NCBI RefSeq assembly: GCF_900105685.1 | Contig: NZ_LT629781.1 | Location: 868,001-932,000, forward strand | DNA: 64,000 nt | Direction: 5' to 3' | From: Verrucomicrobium sp. GAS474 | GTDB taxonomy: Bacteria > Verrucomicrobiota > Verrucomicrobiia > Methylacidiphilales > GAS474 | Shown: positions 25,046-33,073 of the stretch, piece after piece | Numbering within the stretch: the first letter of the stretch is position 1 | Layout of the letters: every line of letters starts with the position of its first letter | Translations under genes and position numbers: made by a program | The notes under the pieces: generated by a model | What the model saw: the letters and a program-made list of their open reading frames with translations, nothing else | What the model was told of the DNA's origin: nothing | The model's database searches: none

Positions 25046-25921
25046 CTACTTGCGGAAGAGCGTGCTGAGGCCGGTGAGGCCGCTGATGCGGATGCAGGCG
25101 ATGTCCTTCTCGTCGACGACGCCCTTGCCCTTCACCCGCTGGAAGTCGAGCCAGATCGAATCGATCGGGCTGTCGCTGACGCGGGCCGCGCCGCTGGGGG
25201 TGAAGAGGATGACGGAGAGCGCCTGCGCCGTCCGCCCGCCGGGGGGGATGCCGGAGGGGAGCCGGAGCGGGGGATTGCCGAGGCCGCGGACGGTGATCTC
25301 GAAGACGGGGGTCGAGGCGGGGCCGATGAGGGGGCTCGGCATGTTCGTCGGGAGGGAGGCGATCTGGCCGTCGCCGCTGCCCTGGGTGAAGTAGCCCTCG
25401 GTGCGGAGGGCGAGCTGCTTGAACGAGGCGAGGCGGAAGAGGGTCTTGATCGTCGTCCCCCCGGCGGCCGTCGCCGTCGTCTCCCCCGCGGCGAAGGTGA
25501 CGCTGCCGCCCCAGCCGGAGCCGGTTGAGGGGAAGGGATTGCTCCCGTCGTTCGAGGCGAAGGTGGCGACGTGGAGCGCCTCGCCGCTGTTGTCGGGCGG
25601 GTTGAGGTCGGAGGGGTCGTGGGGATAGAGGACGACCCAGACGTAGGTGTTCTGCGCCACGGCGGAAGAGCGGGCCTGCTCCAGGACGCCGACGAGCTGG
25701 CTCAGGTTCTGGCTGAATTTCTGCGAGCCGTTCAGCCCCATCGCCGGGATCGCGAGCGCCCCGAGGATCACGATGATCCCGATGACGAGCATCAGCTCGA
25801 CCAGGGTGAAGCCGTGCTGGGCGGAGCGGCGGAAGGAGTGGAAGCGGGAGGGGCGCGAGGAGGACAGGGAGGAAGCAGGCATGGGGGAAAGGGAAGCGGA
25901 GAAAGAAGCGGGGACCGGCAT
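25046..25921 (-). CDS. Type II pseudopilin-like protein (GspH/FimT-type)
   Basis: Pilin-like protein with a class III leader: QHGFTLVELMLVIGIIVILG, cleaved after Gly and methylated on Phe by a prepilin peptidase such as the one at 13902-14768. The hydrophobic stalk is followed by a globular domain of about 220 residues with VGVLEQARSSAVAQNTYVWV, typical of GspH/FimT minor pseudopilins. The pre-cleavage leader is unusually long (about 35-45 residues, Ser/Arg-rich). The start is uncertain: ATG at 25921 is used, ATG at 25882 is an alternative, and a TTG at 25948 also opens the frame. No other secretion genes adjoin it. Confidence 0.82.
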   Translation of the reverse strand: MPVPASFSASLSPMPASSLSSSRPSRFHSFRRSAQHGFTLVELMLVIGIIVILGALAIPAMGLNGSQKFSQNLSQLVGVLEQARSSAVAQNTYVWVVLYPHDPSDLNPPDNSGEALHVATFASNDGSNPFPSTGSGWGGSVTFAAGETTATAAGGTTIKTLFRLASFKQLALRTEGYFTQGSGDGQIASLPTNMPSPLIGPASTPVFEITVRGLGNPPLRLPSGIPPGGRTAQALSVILFTPSGAARVSDSPIDSIWLDFQRVKGKGVVDEKDIACIRISGLTGLSTLFRK

Positions 25922-26029
25922 CGGGTTAATAAAGGAATACCAACCCAAGATACGGTTGCTTGAGAACTTATTTTAGGCTACCGATGCGGGGAATCCAAGC
26001 CGATATTTAACCTCCTCTCCCCGCCACCC

Positions 26030-27376
26030 ATGAAAAACGATCTCCGCTTCCCGAAAAACTTCGTCTGGGGCGTCGCCACCGCGGCCCCGCAAATCGAGGG
26101 GGCCGCCTTCGAGGACGGCAAGGGGGAATCGATCTGGGACCGCTACTCCCGCGTCCCCGGCAAGGTCCTCAACGGGGACACCCTCGACGTCGCCTGCGAC
26201 CACTACCACCTCTACAAGCACGACTTCGCGCTGATGCGGAAGCTCGGCGTGAAGCACTACCGCCTCTCGATCGCCTGGCCCCGCGTCTACCCGAACGGCG
26301 ACGGCGCGGTGAACCCGAAGGGCCTCGAATTCTACAGCCGCCTCATCGACGCCATGCTGAAGGAGGGGATCACCCCGTGGGTCACCCTCTTCCATTGGGA
26401 CCTCCCGCAGTCCCTCGAGGACCGCGGCGGCTGGCGCTCCCGCGTCGTCTGCGACGCCTTCGGCCCCTACGCCGAGGCCGTCGTGAAGGCCCTGGGCGAC
26501 CGGGTGAAGAACTGGATCACCCTCAACGAGGTCTTCTGCTTCACCTCCCTCGGCTACGACGGCGGCGACAAGGCCCCCGGCACGAAGGAGACGACGAAGG
26601 TGATGAACCAGATCTACCACCACGCCATCGTCTGCCACGGCCTCGCCGTCCGGGCCGTGCGGCAGCACGGCGGCAAGGGCGCCCGCGTCGGCATCACCGA
26701 CAATCCCCTCTGCCCGATCCCCGTCACCGAGACCCCCGCCGACATCGCCGCCGCGCGGAAGGTCTACGCCGGGGCCAGCCTCCGCCTCCTCGACCCGATC
26801 CACCGCGGCTCCTACTCCCCCGCCTACCTGAAGCAGGCCGGGGCCGACCGGCCCGAGGTGCGGAAGGGCGACTTCGACCTCATCAGCCTCCCGACCGACT
26901 TCCTCGGCCTCAACATCTACACCGGCCCCTTCGTCCGCGCCGGCAAGGGCGGCAAGCCGGAGACCCTCCCCTACCCGCCCGACTTCCCCCGCACCAGCTG
27001 CCCCTGGCTCTACATCACCCCGCAGGTCCTCTACTGGGGCACCCGCTTCGCCCACGAGGTCTACGGCGCGAAGCACATCTACATCACCGAGAACGGCTGC
27101 GGCTACGACGACGAGCCCCTCGTCGACGGCGAGGTCCACGACCTCCACCGCCGCGACCTCGTCCGGAACTACCTCGGCGAGCTCCACCGCGCCATCGGCG
27201 ACGGCGTCCCCGTCCGGGGCTACTTCCTCTGGTCGTTCATGGACAACTACGAGTGGCAGGACGGCTACACCCGCCGCTTCGGCATCATCCACGTCGACTT
27301 CAAGACCCAGAAGCGGACGCCGAAGCTCAGCGCGAAGTGGTACGCCCAGGTGATGAAGGAAAACCGGCTGGTCTAG
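26030..27376 (+). CDS. Beta-glucosidase, glycoside hydrolase family 1
   Basis: Retaining beta-glycosidase of 448 aa, complete GH1 barrel, no signal peptide, so cytoplasmic. N-terminal signature FPKNFVWGVATAAPQIEGA; acid/base Glu in ITLNEVF (E167); nucleophile in YITENGCG (E354); aglycone/glycone residues in LFHWDLPQSLEDRGGW and the C-terminal LWSFMDNYEWQDGYTRRFG. These fit beta-glucosidase or beta-galactosidase activity on disaccharides. Convergent with an AraC-type regulator that probably responds to a sugar, though regulation of this gene by it is inference. Confidence 0.95.
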   Translation: MKNDLRFPKNFVWGVATAAPQIEGAAFEDGKGESIWDRYSRVPGKVLNGDTLDVACDHYHLYKHDFALMRKLGVKHYRLSIAWPRVYPNGDGAVNPKGLEFYSRLIDAMLKEGITPWVTLFHWDLPQSLEDRGGWRSRVVCDAFGPYAEAVVKALGDRVKNWITLNEVFCFTSLGYDGGDKAPGTKETTKVMNQIYHHAIVCHGLAVRAVRQHGGKGARVGITDNPLCPIPVTETPADIAAARKVYAGASLRLLDPIHRGSYSPAYLKQAGADRPEVRKGDFDLISLPTDFLGLNIYTGPFVRAGKGGKPETLPYPPDFPRTSCPWLYITPQVLYWGTRFAHEVYGAKHIYITENGCGYDDEPLVDGEVHDLHRRDLVRNYLGELHRAIGDGVPVRGYFLWSFMDNYEWQDGYTRRFGIIHVDFKTQKRTPKLSAKWYAQVMKENRLV

Positions 27377-27384
27377 GGCCCCTC

Positions 27385-27408
27385 GGCATCGGCATCAGCA
27401 TCGGCATC
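27385..27408. repeat. Short tandem hexamer repeat (GGCATC x4)
   Basis: Four consecutive copies of GGCATC (third copy AGCATC) in the 36-bp gap between the convergent glycosidase and AraC genes. Probably a chance or slippage-prone microsatellite; no regulatory meaning is evident. Confidence 0.7.
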
Positions 27409-27412
27409 GCCC

Positions 27413-28240
27413 TCACTTCCCCTTCCACGTCCCGCGCCGGTAGGCGAGCGGGGAGACGCCGATCTTCTGCTTGAACTGGCGGCTGAAGAAAAAGAGGTCG
27501 GCGTAGTCGAGCCGCTCCGCGATCTCGCCGACCGAGAGGCTCGTCTCGGTGAGGAGGTGGCGGGCCTGGGAGAGCCGCATCTCGACGAGGTAGTCGATCG
27601 GGCTGCACTGGGTGACCGCCTTGAAGACCCGGCTGAAATGGGCCGGGCTGAGGTGGAGCCGCCCCGCCATCTCGGCGACCGAGGGGAGCCGCTCCGGCGC
27701 GGCGTGGAGCGTGGCGACGAGCCGGGAGACCTCCCGGCGATGCCGCTCCGCGACGGGGACCGGCGTCCCGGGCGAGACCGGCAGGGGGGCGAGGCGGAGG
27801 AGATCGCGCACCACCCCGTTCAGCAGCGCCGCCGCGGCGGGGGCCGACTGCGGCGAGCTGGCGAGCTGGACGATGCGCCGCGTCGCGGAATCGTAAAAGT
27901 CCAGGTCGTCGACCTCGAAGAACTCGGGCCACTCCTCCCAGACCCTCTTCCGCCCCCCTTCCTCCGCCACGTCGAAGTGGATGTAGGTGATCCCGAGCGG
28001 ATGGGCCTCGTCGTGCCCGGCGTCGTAGATCCCGCCCGGACGCATCAGGGCGCAGAAGCCCGGAAGGAGAAGGAACTCCCGGTCCCGGCTCCGCATCCAT
28101 CCCCGCCCCTTCCAGACGAACCAGAGCTCCAGGTCGGCGAGGAAGAGGGAATTCTCCCGCGTCCGGCTCCACTCCGGCCCGCAGGCCAGGCGGCCGCACG
28201 GATCGTTCAGCCGCCGGACCAGGGAATTTTCGCCGCTCAT
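27413..28240 (-). CDS. AraC-family transcriptional regulator (cupin type)
   Basis: Regulator of 275 aa. The N-terminal half is the beta-barrel ligand-binding domain of the AraC/XylS sugar type (LADLELWFVWKGRGW, LLLPGFCALMRPGGIYDAGH, GITYIHFDV). The C-terminal DNA-binding domain has both HTH units, SVAEMAGRLHLSPAHFSRVF and SVGEIAERLDYADLFFFSRQ, then FKQKIGVSPLAYRR. Size and layout suggest response to a carbohydrate or aromatic ligand. It faces the GH1 gene tail to tail, with the cardiolipin synthase gene upstream on the same strand. Confidence 0.9.
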   Translation of the reverse strand: MSGENSLVRRLNDPCGRLACGPEWSRTRENSLFLADLELWFVWKGRGWMRSRDREFLLLPGFCALMRPGGIYDAGHDEAHPLGITYIHFDVAEEGGRKRVWEEWPEFFEVDDLDFYDSATRRIVQLASSPQSAPAAAALLNGVVRDLLRLAPLPVSPGTPVPVAERHRREVSRLVATLHAAPERLPSVAEMAGRLHLSPAHFSRVFKAVTQCSPIDYLVEMRLSQARHLLTETSLSVGEIAERLDYADLFFFSRQFKQKIGVSPLAYRRGTWKGK

Positions 28241-28304
28241 AAAAACACAAACCAGAGTGCCATCCCGCGCGGCGGAACGCGATCCGTTTCTGCCGTCCCG
28301 GCTC

Positions 28305-29810
28305 CTAAAGCGTCGGCCCCAACAGGCGGCAGGTCGATTCCTTCAGCCGATTCCAGAAGGGGCGGCGGACGAACGTCGCCAGCTCGATCTCCGTCGACTG
28401 GAGGTAGTAGCCGCTCAGCAGGAGCGCCATCTCCTCGACCACCGCCGGGGAGTAGAAGGCGAGGTTGAGCTCGAAGTTGAGGTGCATCGAGCGGTTGTCG
28501 AAGTTGGCCGAGCCGACGGTCACCCAATGGCCGTCGACGACCATCGCCTTGCCGTGGTTGACGCCCCGGTCGAACTCGAAGATCCGGACGCCGTAGGCGA
28601 GGAGCTCCTCGTAGTAGGAGCGGCTCACCTCGACGACGGCGCGGTTGTCCGACCGGGCCGAGACGAGGAGCCGGACGTCGACGCCCCGGATCGCCGCGAG
28701 CTTCAGCGCGTCGAGGTGGGCGAAGAGGGGGACGAAGTAGGCCGTCGCCAGCCAGAGCCGCCGCTGCGATTGGTTGATCAGCGCGAGGACGGAGAGGGCG
28801 AGCGGATCGGCCTTGTCGTCGGGGCCGTCCTCGAGGATCAGGACCGGCGTCGGCACCCGGTCGCCGCCCGTCGCCGCAGCCGATTCCGGGGCCGTCACGG
28901 CGGCGGCCGGGGGCGCCTCCAGCGGGATCTTCTCGTCGGTCGCGAAGTACCAGTCGTCGGCGAAGGTGTTCTCCAGCCCGGCGACCACCGGCCCGGTCAC
29001 CTCGACCTGGATATCGCTCCACGCGCCGAAGCACGGCTCCTGCCCGAGATATTCCCGCCCGATGTTCATCCCGCCGACGAAGGCCCTCGCGCCGTCGATG
29101 ATCTGGAGCTTGCGATGGTTCCGCAGGCCGAAGGTCCACCGGTTGCGGAGCGGATGGACGTTCCCGAACCAGGAGAAGCTCCCGCCCGCCTCGATCAGTT
29201 CCCGGAAGTAGCGGCGGTAGAGGTGGGAGCAGCCCATCTCGTCGAGGAGGAGCCGGACCCGGACACCGCGCCGCGCCGCCTCGACGAGGAGCCGCCGGAA
29301 GCGGTCCCCCGCCCCGTCCTCGCGCCAGATGTAGCATTCGACGTGGATCGTCCGGCGGGCCGCCCGGATCGCCTTCTCCAGCGCGTCGTAATAGGCCGCG
29401 CCGTCGACGAGGAGGGTGACCTCGTCGGCCCCGCTGATCGTCTGCCCGTTGATCGCCGAAAGAGTCTCGACGAGGCGCCACGCCGGATCGGGCGCGGGAG
29501 TCGCGGCGGCGACGGCGGCGGCCAGCGCCTGCCCCTCGGCCTGTTCCGCGGAGAGCGGGCCGCCCTGCCGCCCCTTCGACCGGAGCCGCTTCGGGGAGCG
29601 CCGCCATTCGAGGACGCGCCGGCGGAAGCGGCGGCGGTTCATCCGCTCGCTGCCGAGGAGGAAATAGACGAAGGGGCCGAGGTAGGGAAAGAGGAGGACC
29701 GCCCAGATCCAGGCGAGGGTGGCGGCGGGGCGCTTGTTCGCGAGGAGGATGAAGGGAACGACGCCCAGGCTCACGACATAGCTCCCGATCCAGAACAGGT
29801 GCCAAGTCAT
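28305..29810 (-). CDS. cls: Cardiolipin synthase (phospholipase D family)
   Basis: Inner-membrane enzyme condensing two phosphatidylglycerols (or related lipids) into cardiolipin; 501 aa, normal length. From ATG 29810 there are two N-terminal membrane helices (WIGSYVVSLGVVPFILLA and ATLAWIWAVLLFPYLGPFVY). Two PLD domains carry the HKD motifs: NHRKLQIIDGARAFVGGMN (near residue 235) and NHGKAMVVDGHWVTVGSAN (near residue 418). A segment of about 45 residues rich in Ala/Pro/Thr between the domains (about 285-330) appears to be a species-specific insert. Divergent from glcD across about 145 bp. Confidence 0.93.
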   Translation of the reverse strand: MTWHLFWIGSYVVSLGVVPFILLANKRPAATLAWIWAVLLFPYLGPFVYFLLGSERMNRRRFRRRVLEWRRSPKRLRSKGRQGGPLSAEQAEGQALAAAVAAATPAPDPAWRLVETLSAINGQTISGADEVTLLVDGAAYYDALEKAIRAARRTIHVECYIWREDGAGDRFRRLLVEAARRGVRVRLLLDEMGCSHLYRRYFRELIEAGGSFSWFGNVHPLRNRWTFGLRNHRKLQIIDGARAFVGGMNIGREYLGQEPCFGAWSDIQVEVTGPVVAGLENTFADDWYFATDEKIPLEAPPAAAVTAPESAAATGGDRVPTPVLILEDGPDDKADPLALSVLALINQSQRRLWLATAYFVPLFAHLDALKLAAIRGVDVRLLVSARSDNRAVVEVSRSYYEELLAYGVRIFEFDRGVNHGKAMVVDGHWVTVGSANFDNRSMHLNFELNLAFYSPAVVEEMALLLSGYYLQSTEIELATFVRRPFWNRLKESTCRLLGPTL

Positions 29811-29955
29811 CGCAAACGTTCCCACATCGCGTCCCGAAAGCAAGCGGGAGAGAGCGCCTCCCGCGCTGTTCAGCTATTTCTAAAACCCCTTTTTTAACGC
29901 CTCCCGAAGCATATTCCATCGCCCCTTCGGGGACATCGTGCCATAGTCGCTCCCG

Positions 29956-31347
29956 ATGAATTCCGCGCTGTTTGCCAAGCTTGAACATCGTCTCCCGACG
30001 ATCCCCTTCCTGAAGGAAAAGGAAGACCTGATCCCCTATTCCTTCGACGGCACGGCGACGCTGCAGCAGATGCCCGAGGCGGTCCTCTTTCCGAAGACCA
30101 CCGCCGAAGTCGTCGCCGTGGTCCGCTTCGCGGCGGAGGAAAATCTGCCCCTCGTCACGCGGGGCTCCGGCACCGGCCTCAGCGGCGGGAGCATTCCCGT
30201 CCCCGGCTCGCTCGTCCTCTGCCTCGCGAAGATGGACCGCATCGTCGAGGTCGACCGCCACAACCTCACCCTCACCGCCGAGGCCGGGGCCGTGACGCTG
30301 AAGATCGCCGAGGCGGCCGAGGCGGTCGGCCTCTTCTATCCGCCCGATCCGGGCTCGATGAAGATCTCGACCATCGGCGGCAACGTCGCCGAGAACTCGG
30401 GCGGCCTGCGCGGCTTGAAATACGGCGTCACGAAGGACTACGTCATGGCCCTCGAGGTCGTCCTCCCCTCGGGGGAGGTCCTCCATACCGGCAACAAGTG
30501 CGTGAAGGACGTCGCCGGGTACACCCTCCGCGACCTCTTCATCGGCTCCGAGGGGACCCTCGGCATCATCACGCAGGTGACGCTGAAGCTGATCCCGAAG
30601 CCCGCCGCGCGGAAGACCCTCCTCGCCGTCTATCCCCGGATGGAGGATGCCGCCTCGACGGTCTCGGCCATCGTCTCGAACCGGATCATCCCGTGCACCC
30701 TCGAATTCCTCGACCGGGTCACGATCAACTGCGTCGAGGACTTCGCCAAGGTGGGCCTCCCCCGCGACGCCGACGCCGTCCTCCTCATGGAGACCGACGG
30801 CCATCCCGCCGCCGTCGCCGAGGAGGCGGAGCAGATGGCCGCCCTCGCCACGGCGAACGGCGCGAGCTCGGTCCGCATCGCCGCCACCGCCGCCGAGGCG
30901 ACCGCCCTCGCCACCGCCCGCCGCTCCGCCTTCTCCGCCCTCGCCCGCGTCGCGCCGACGACGATTCTCGAGGACGCCACCGTCCCCCGCAGCGAGCTGG
31001 CGAAGATGGTCCGCTTCATCCAGGAATGCGCGGCACGGCACAACCTGAAGGTCGGCACCTTCGGCCACATGGGCGACGGCAACCTCCATCCGACCTTCCT
31101 CACGAACGAGCGGAACCACGAGGAGATGCATCGCGTCGAGACGGCGATGCGGGAGATCTTCGACTACGCCGTCGCCCTCGGCGGCACGATCACCGGCGAG
31201 CACGGCGTCGGCCTCGCGAAGAAGGACTTCCTCAAGGGCGCCCTCGGCGAGCTGAACCTCGACGTCATGCGCCGGATCAAGAAGGCCTTCGACCCCCGGG
31301 GCATCCTGAACCCCGGCAAGATCTTCAACCCGGCGGAGGCGAAATGA
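29956..31347 (+). CDS. glcD: Glycolate oxidase subunit GlcD-like FAD-linked oxidase
   Basis: FAD flavoprotein of 463 aa of the glycolate/D-lactate dehydrogenase type. The FAD-binding PCMH domain reads PLVTRGSGTGLSGGSIPVPG, with LTAEAGAVTLKIAEAAEAVG and FYPPDPGSMKISTIGGNVAE. The C-terminal domain ends in the family motif GHMGDGNLHPTF, with a metal-site HG in GGTITGEHGVGLAKKDFL. Its stop overlaps the start of the Fe-S subunit gene (ATGA), so the two form one complex that passes electrons from the 2-hydroxyacid toward the quinone pool. Glycolate versus D-lactate cannot be distinguished here. Confidence 0.92.
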   Translation: MNSALFAKLEHRLPTIPFLKEKEDLIPYSFDGTATLQQMPEAVLFPKTTAEVVAVVRFAAEENLPLVTRGSGTGLSGGSIPVPGSLVLCLAKMDRIVEVDRHNLTLTAEAGAVTLKIAEAAEAVGLFYPPDPGSMKISTIGGNVAENSGGLRGLKYGVTKDYVMALEVVLPSGEVLHTGNKCVKDVAGYTLRDLFIGSEGTLGIITQVTLKLIPKPAARKTLLAVYPRMEDAASTVSAIVSNRIIPCTLEFLDRVTINCVEDFAKVGLPRDADAVLLMETDGHPAAVAEEAEQMAALATANGASSVRIAATAAEATALATARRSAFSALARVAPTTILEDATVPRSELAKMVRFIQECAARHNLKVGTFGHMGDGNLHPTFLTNERNHEEMHRVETAMREIFDYAVALGGTITGEHGVGLAKKDFLKGALGELNLDVMRRIKKAFDPRGILNPGKIFNPAEAK

Positions 31348-32666
31348 GCGAACACGCCTCGCTGAAGACCCTCGATTACGCCGTCCTGCAGCAGTGCATG
31401 CACTGCGGCATGTGCCTCCCCACCTGCCCCACCTACGACCTCACGAAACAGGAGCGGAACAGCCCCCGCGGGCGCATCTCCCTCATGCGGGCGATCGCCG
31501 ACGGGCGGCTCGACGCGACCGAGGCCTTCGGCGACGAGATGTACTATTGCCTCGGCTGCCTCGCCTGCGAGACGGCCTGCCCCGCCGGGGTCGATTACGG
31601 CCAGCTCTTCGAGACCGCCCGCGCCGAGGTCGAGCACTCCGGCGTTCTCGCCAGCCCGAAGCGGTCGCTCATCCGGAATGCGATCCTCAAGGGCCTCTTC
31701 ACCCGGCCCCGGCTGTTGCGCCTCGTCGGGCGGGGGCTCCGTTTCTACCAGGCCTCGGGGATGCAAAAGGCCTTCCGCGCCCTGCGGCTGAACCGCCTCC
31801 TGCCGGGAAATTTCCGGGGCCTCGAGGCGCAGACCCCGACGGCGTGCGCCAAGTTCTCGCCCGACCTCATCGCGCCGGTCGAGACGCCGGCGGCGGGGGC
31901 GAGGCAATACCGCGTCGGCCTCCTCACCGGCTGCGTCCAGGACATCCTCTTCTCCGACATCAACCGCGACACCGCCGACGTCCTCCTCGCCAACGGCTGC
32001 GAGGTGATCACCCCGCCGATCCAGGCCTGCTGCGGCTCCCTCCACGCCCACAACGGGGAGCTGGAGACCGCCGGCGTCCTCGCCCGCCGCCTGATCGATT
32101 CCTTCGACGTCGAGCGCCTCGACGCCGTCATCACGAACGCGGCGGGCTGCGGCTCCCACCTCAAGACCTACGGGCGGCTGCTGGCCGACGACCCCGCCTA
32201 CGCCGCCCGGGCGAAGCTGTGGGACCGGAAGCTGAAGGACATCCACCAATGGCTCGGCGAGATCGGCTTCCGCAAGCCGGCCGGAGGGACCGACCCGGAG
32301 CCGTGCCGGATCACCTACCACGAGGCCTGCCACCTCTGCCACGGCCAGAAGATCACGAAACAACCGCGCGACATCCTCCGCGCCCTCCCCGGCGTCGACC
32401 TCGTCGAGCTGCCCGAATCGACCTGGTGCTGCGGCAGCGCGGGGATCTACAACATCACCCAACCCGAGACGGCGGCCCAGTTGCAGACGCGGAAGATCGG
32501 CCACATCGCGAAGACCGGAGCCGCAACCGTCGCCACCGCGAATCCCGGCTGCCACCTCCAGATTGCGAACGGCCTGGCGGCGGCGGGGCAGCCGACCGAG
32601 GTCGCCCATCCGATCACCCTCCTCGCGCGGGCCTATCGGGCGGAGAAAATTGGTGCGGTCTCCTAA
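31344..32666 (+). CDS. glcF: Glycolate oxidase iron-sulfur subunit GlcF-like
   Basis: Partner of GlcD, 440 aa. Two [4Fe-4S] ferredoxin motifs are near the N-terminus: QCMHCGMCLPTCPTY and CLGCLACETACPAG. Two CCG domains follow, with QACCGSLHAHN and STWCCGSAGIYN, as in heterodisulfide reductase/GlcF subunits. Start is the ATG at 31344, overlapping the glcD stop by 4 bp, which implies translational coupling. The third glc gene (glcE) is absent, so this is a two-subunit version. A REPIN-like element follows 26 bp after the stop. Confidence 0.93.
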   Translation: MSEHASLKTLDYAVLQQCMHCGMCLPTCPTYDLTKQERNSPRGRISLMRAIADGRLDATEAFGDEMYYCLGCLACETACPAGVDYGQLFETARAEVEHSGVLASPKRSLIRNAILKGLFTRPRLLRLVGRGLRFYQASGMQKAFRALRLNRLLPGNFRGLEAQTPTACAKFSPDLIAPVETPAAGARQYRVGLLTGCVQDILFSDINRDTADVLLANGCEVITPPIQACCGSLHAHNGELETAGVLARRLIDSFDVERLDAVITNAAGCGSHLKTYGRLLADDPAYAARAKLWDRKLKDIHQWLGEIGFRKPAGGTDPEPCRITYHEACHLCHGQKITKQPRDILRALPGVDLVELPESTWCCGSAGIYNITQPETAAQLQTRKIGHIAKTGAATVATANPGCHLQIANGLAAAGQPTEVAHPITLLARAYRAEKIGAVS

Positions 32667-32691
32667 CCCTGTCTGATGTGGCACTTGGAAG

Positions 32692-32958
32692 GCATCCCGG
32701 AGGGATGCCAGCCATTAGCCGGGGGTTGAGCGGAGCGACACCCCCGGTAAAAGAGGCGAAAAATCCCGCCCCGAAACCGAGATCGCCTATTCAGGAGGTT
32801 GGCCGGGGCGGTCTCCCGTCGTTCTCTTTCCGAGATGCGCTCCGGCAGGAATGATGCGGGGAAAAGACTCTTCTGCGGAGCGCGTTTCTTTTCGATCCGA
32901 TCCCGGGGGTGTCGCTCCGCTCAACCCCCGGCTAATGGCTGCGACCCTTTCAGGGTCA
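32692..32958. repeat. REPIN-like element, copy 2 (inverted relative to copy 1)
   Basis: Left arm at 32692-32747 (GGCATCCCGGAGGGATGCC, GCCATTAGCC, then GGGGGTTGAGCGGAGCGACA) and right arm at 32903-32958 as its reverse complement, again with a different tip hairpin (GACCCTTTCAGGGTC). The core (about 32748-32902), when reverse-complemented, aligns along its length with the core of copy 1 (shared GATCGGATCGAAA, GCCGGAGCGCA, GACGGGAG, GTTTCGGGGCG). Both arms differ from copy 1 at the same two positions. The remaining gap to the kinase gene (32959-33073) contains no identified motif. Confidence 0.85.
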
Positions 32959-33073
32959 GGGCCTTTGCGAGGTTCCACTCCAAGCGCAACACCCGCTCTG
33001 AACGCCCCCCCGTACGCCACCATTTTTCCCGACCGCCACCCGTTTGACACAATCCCCGGCGAGGCTTTTGCCC

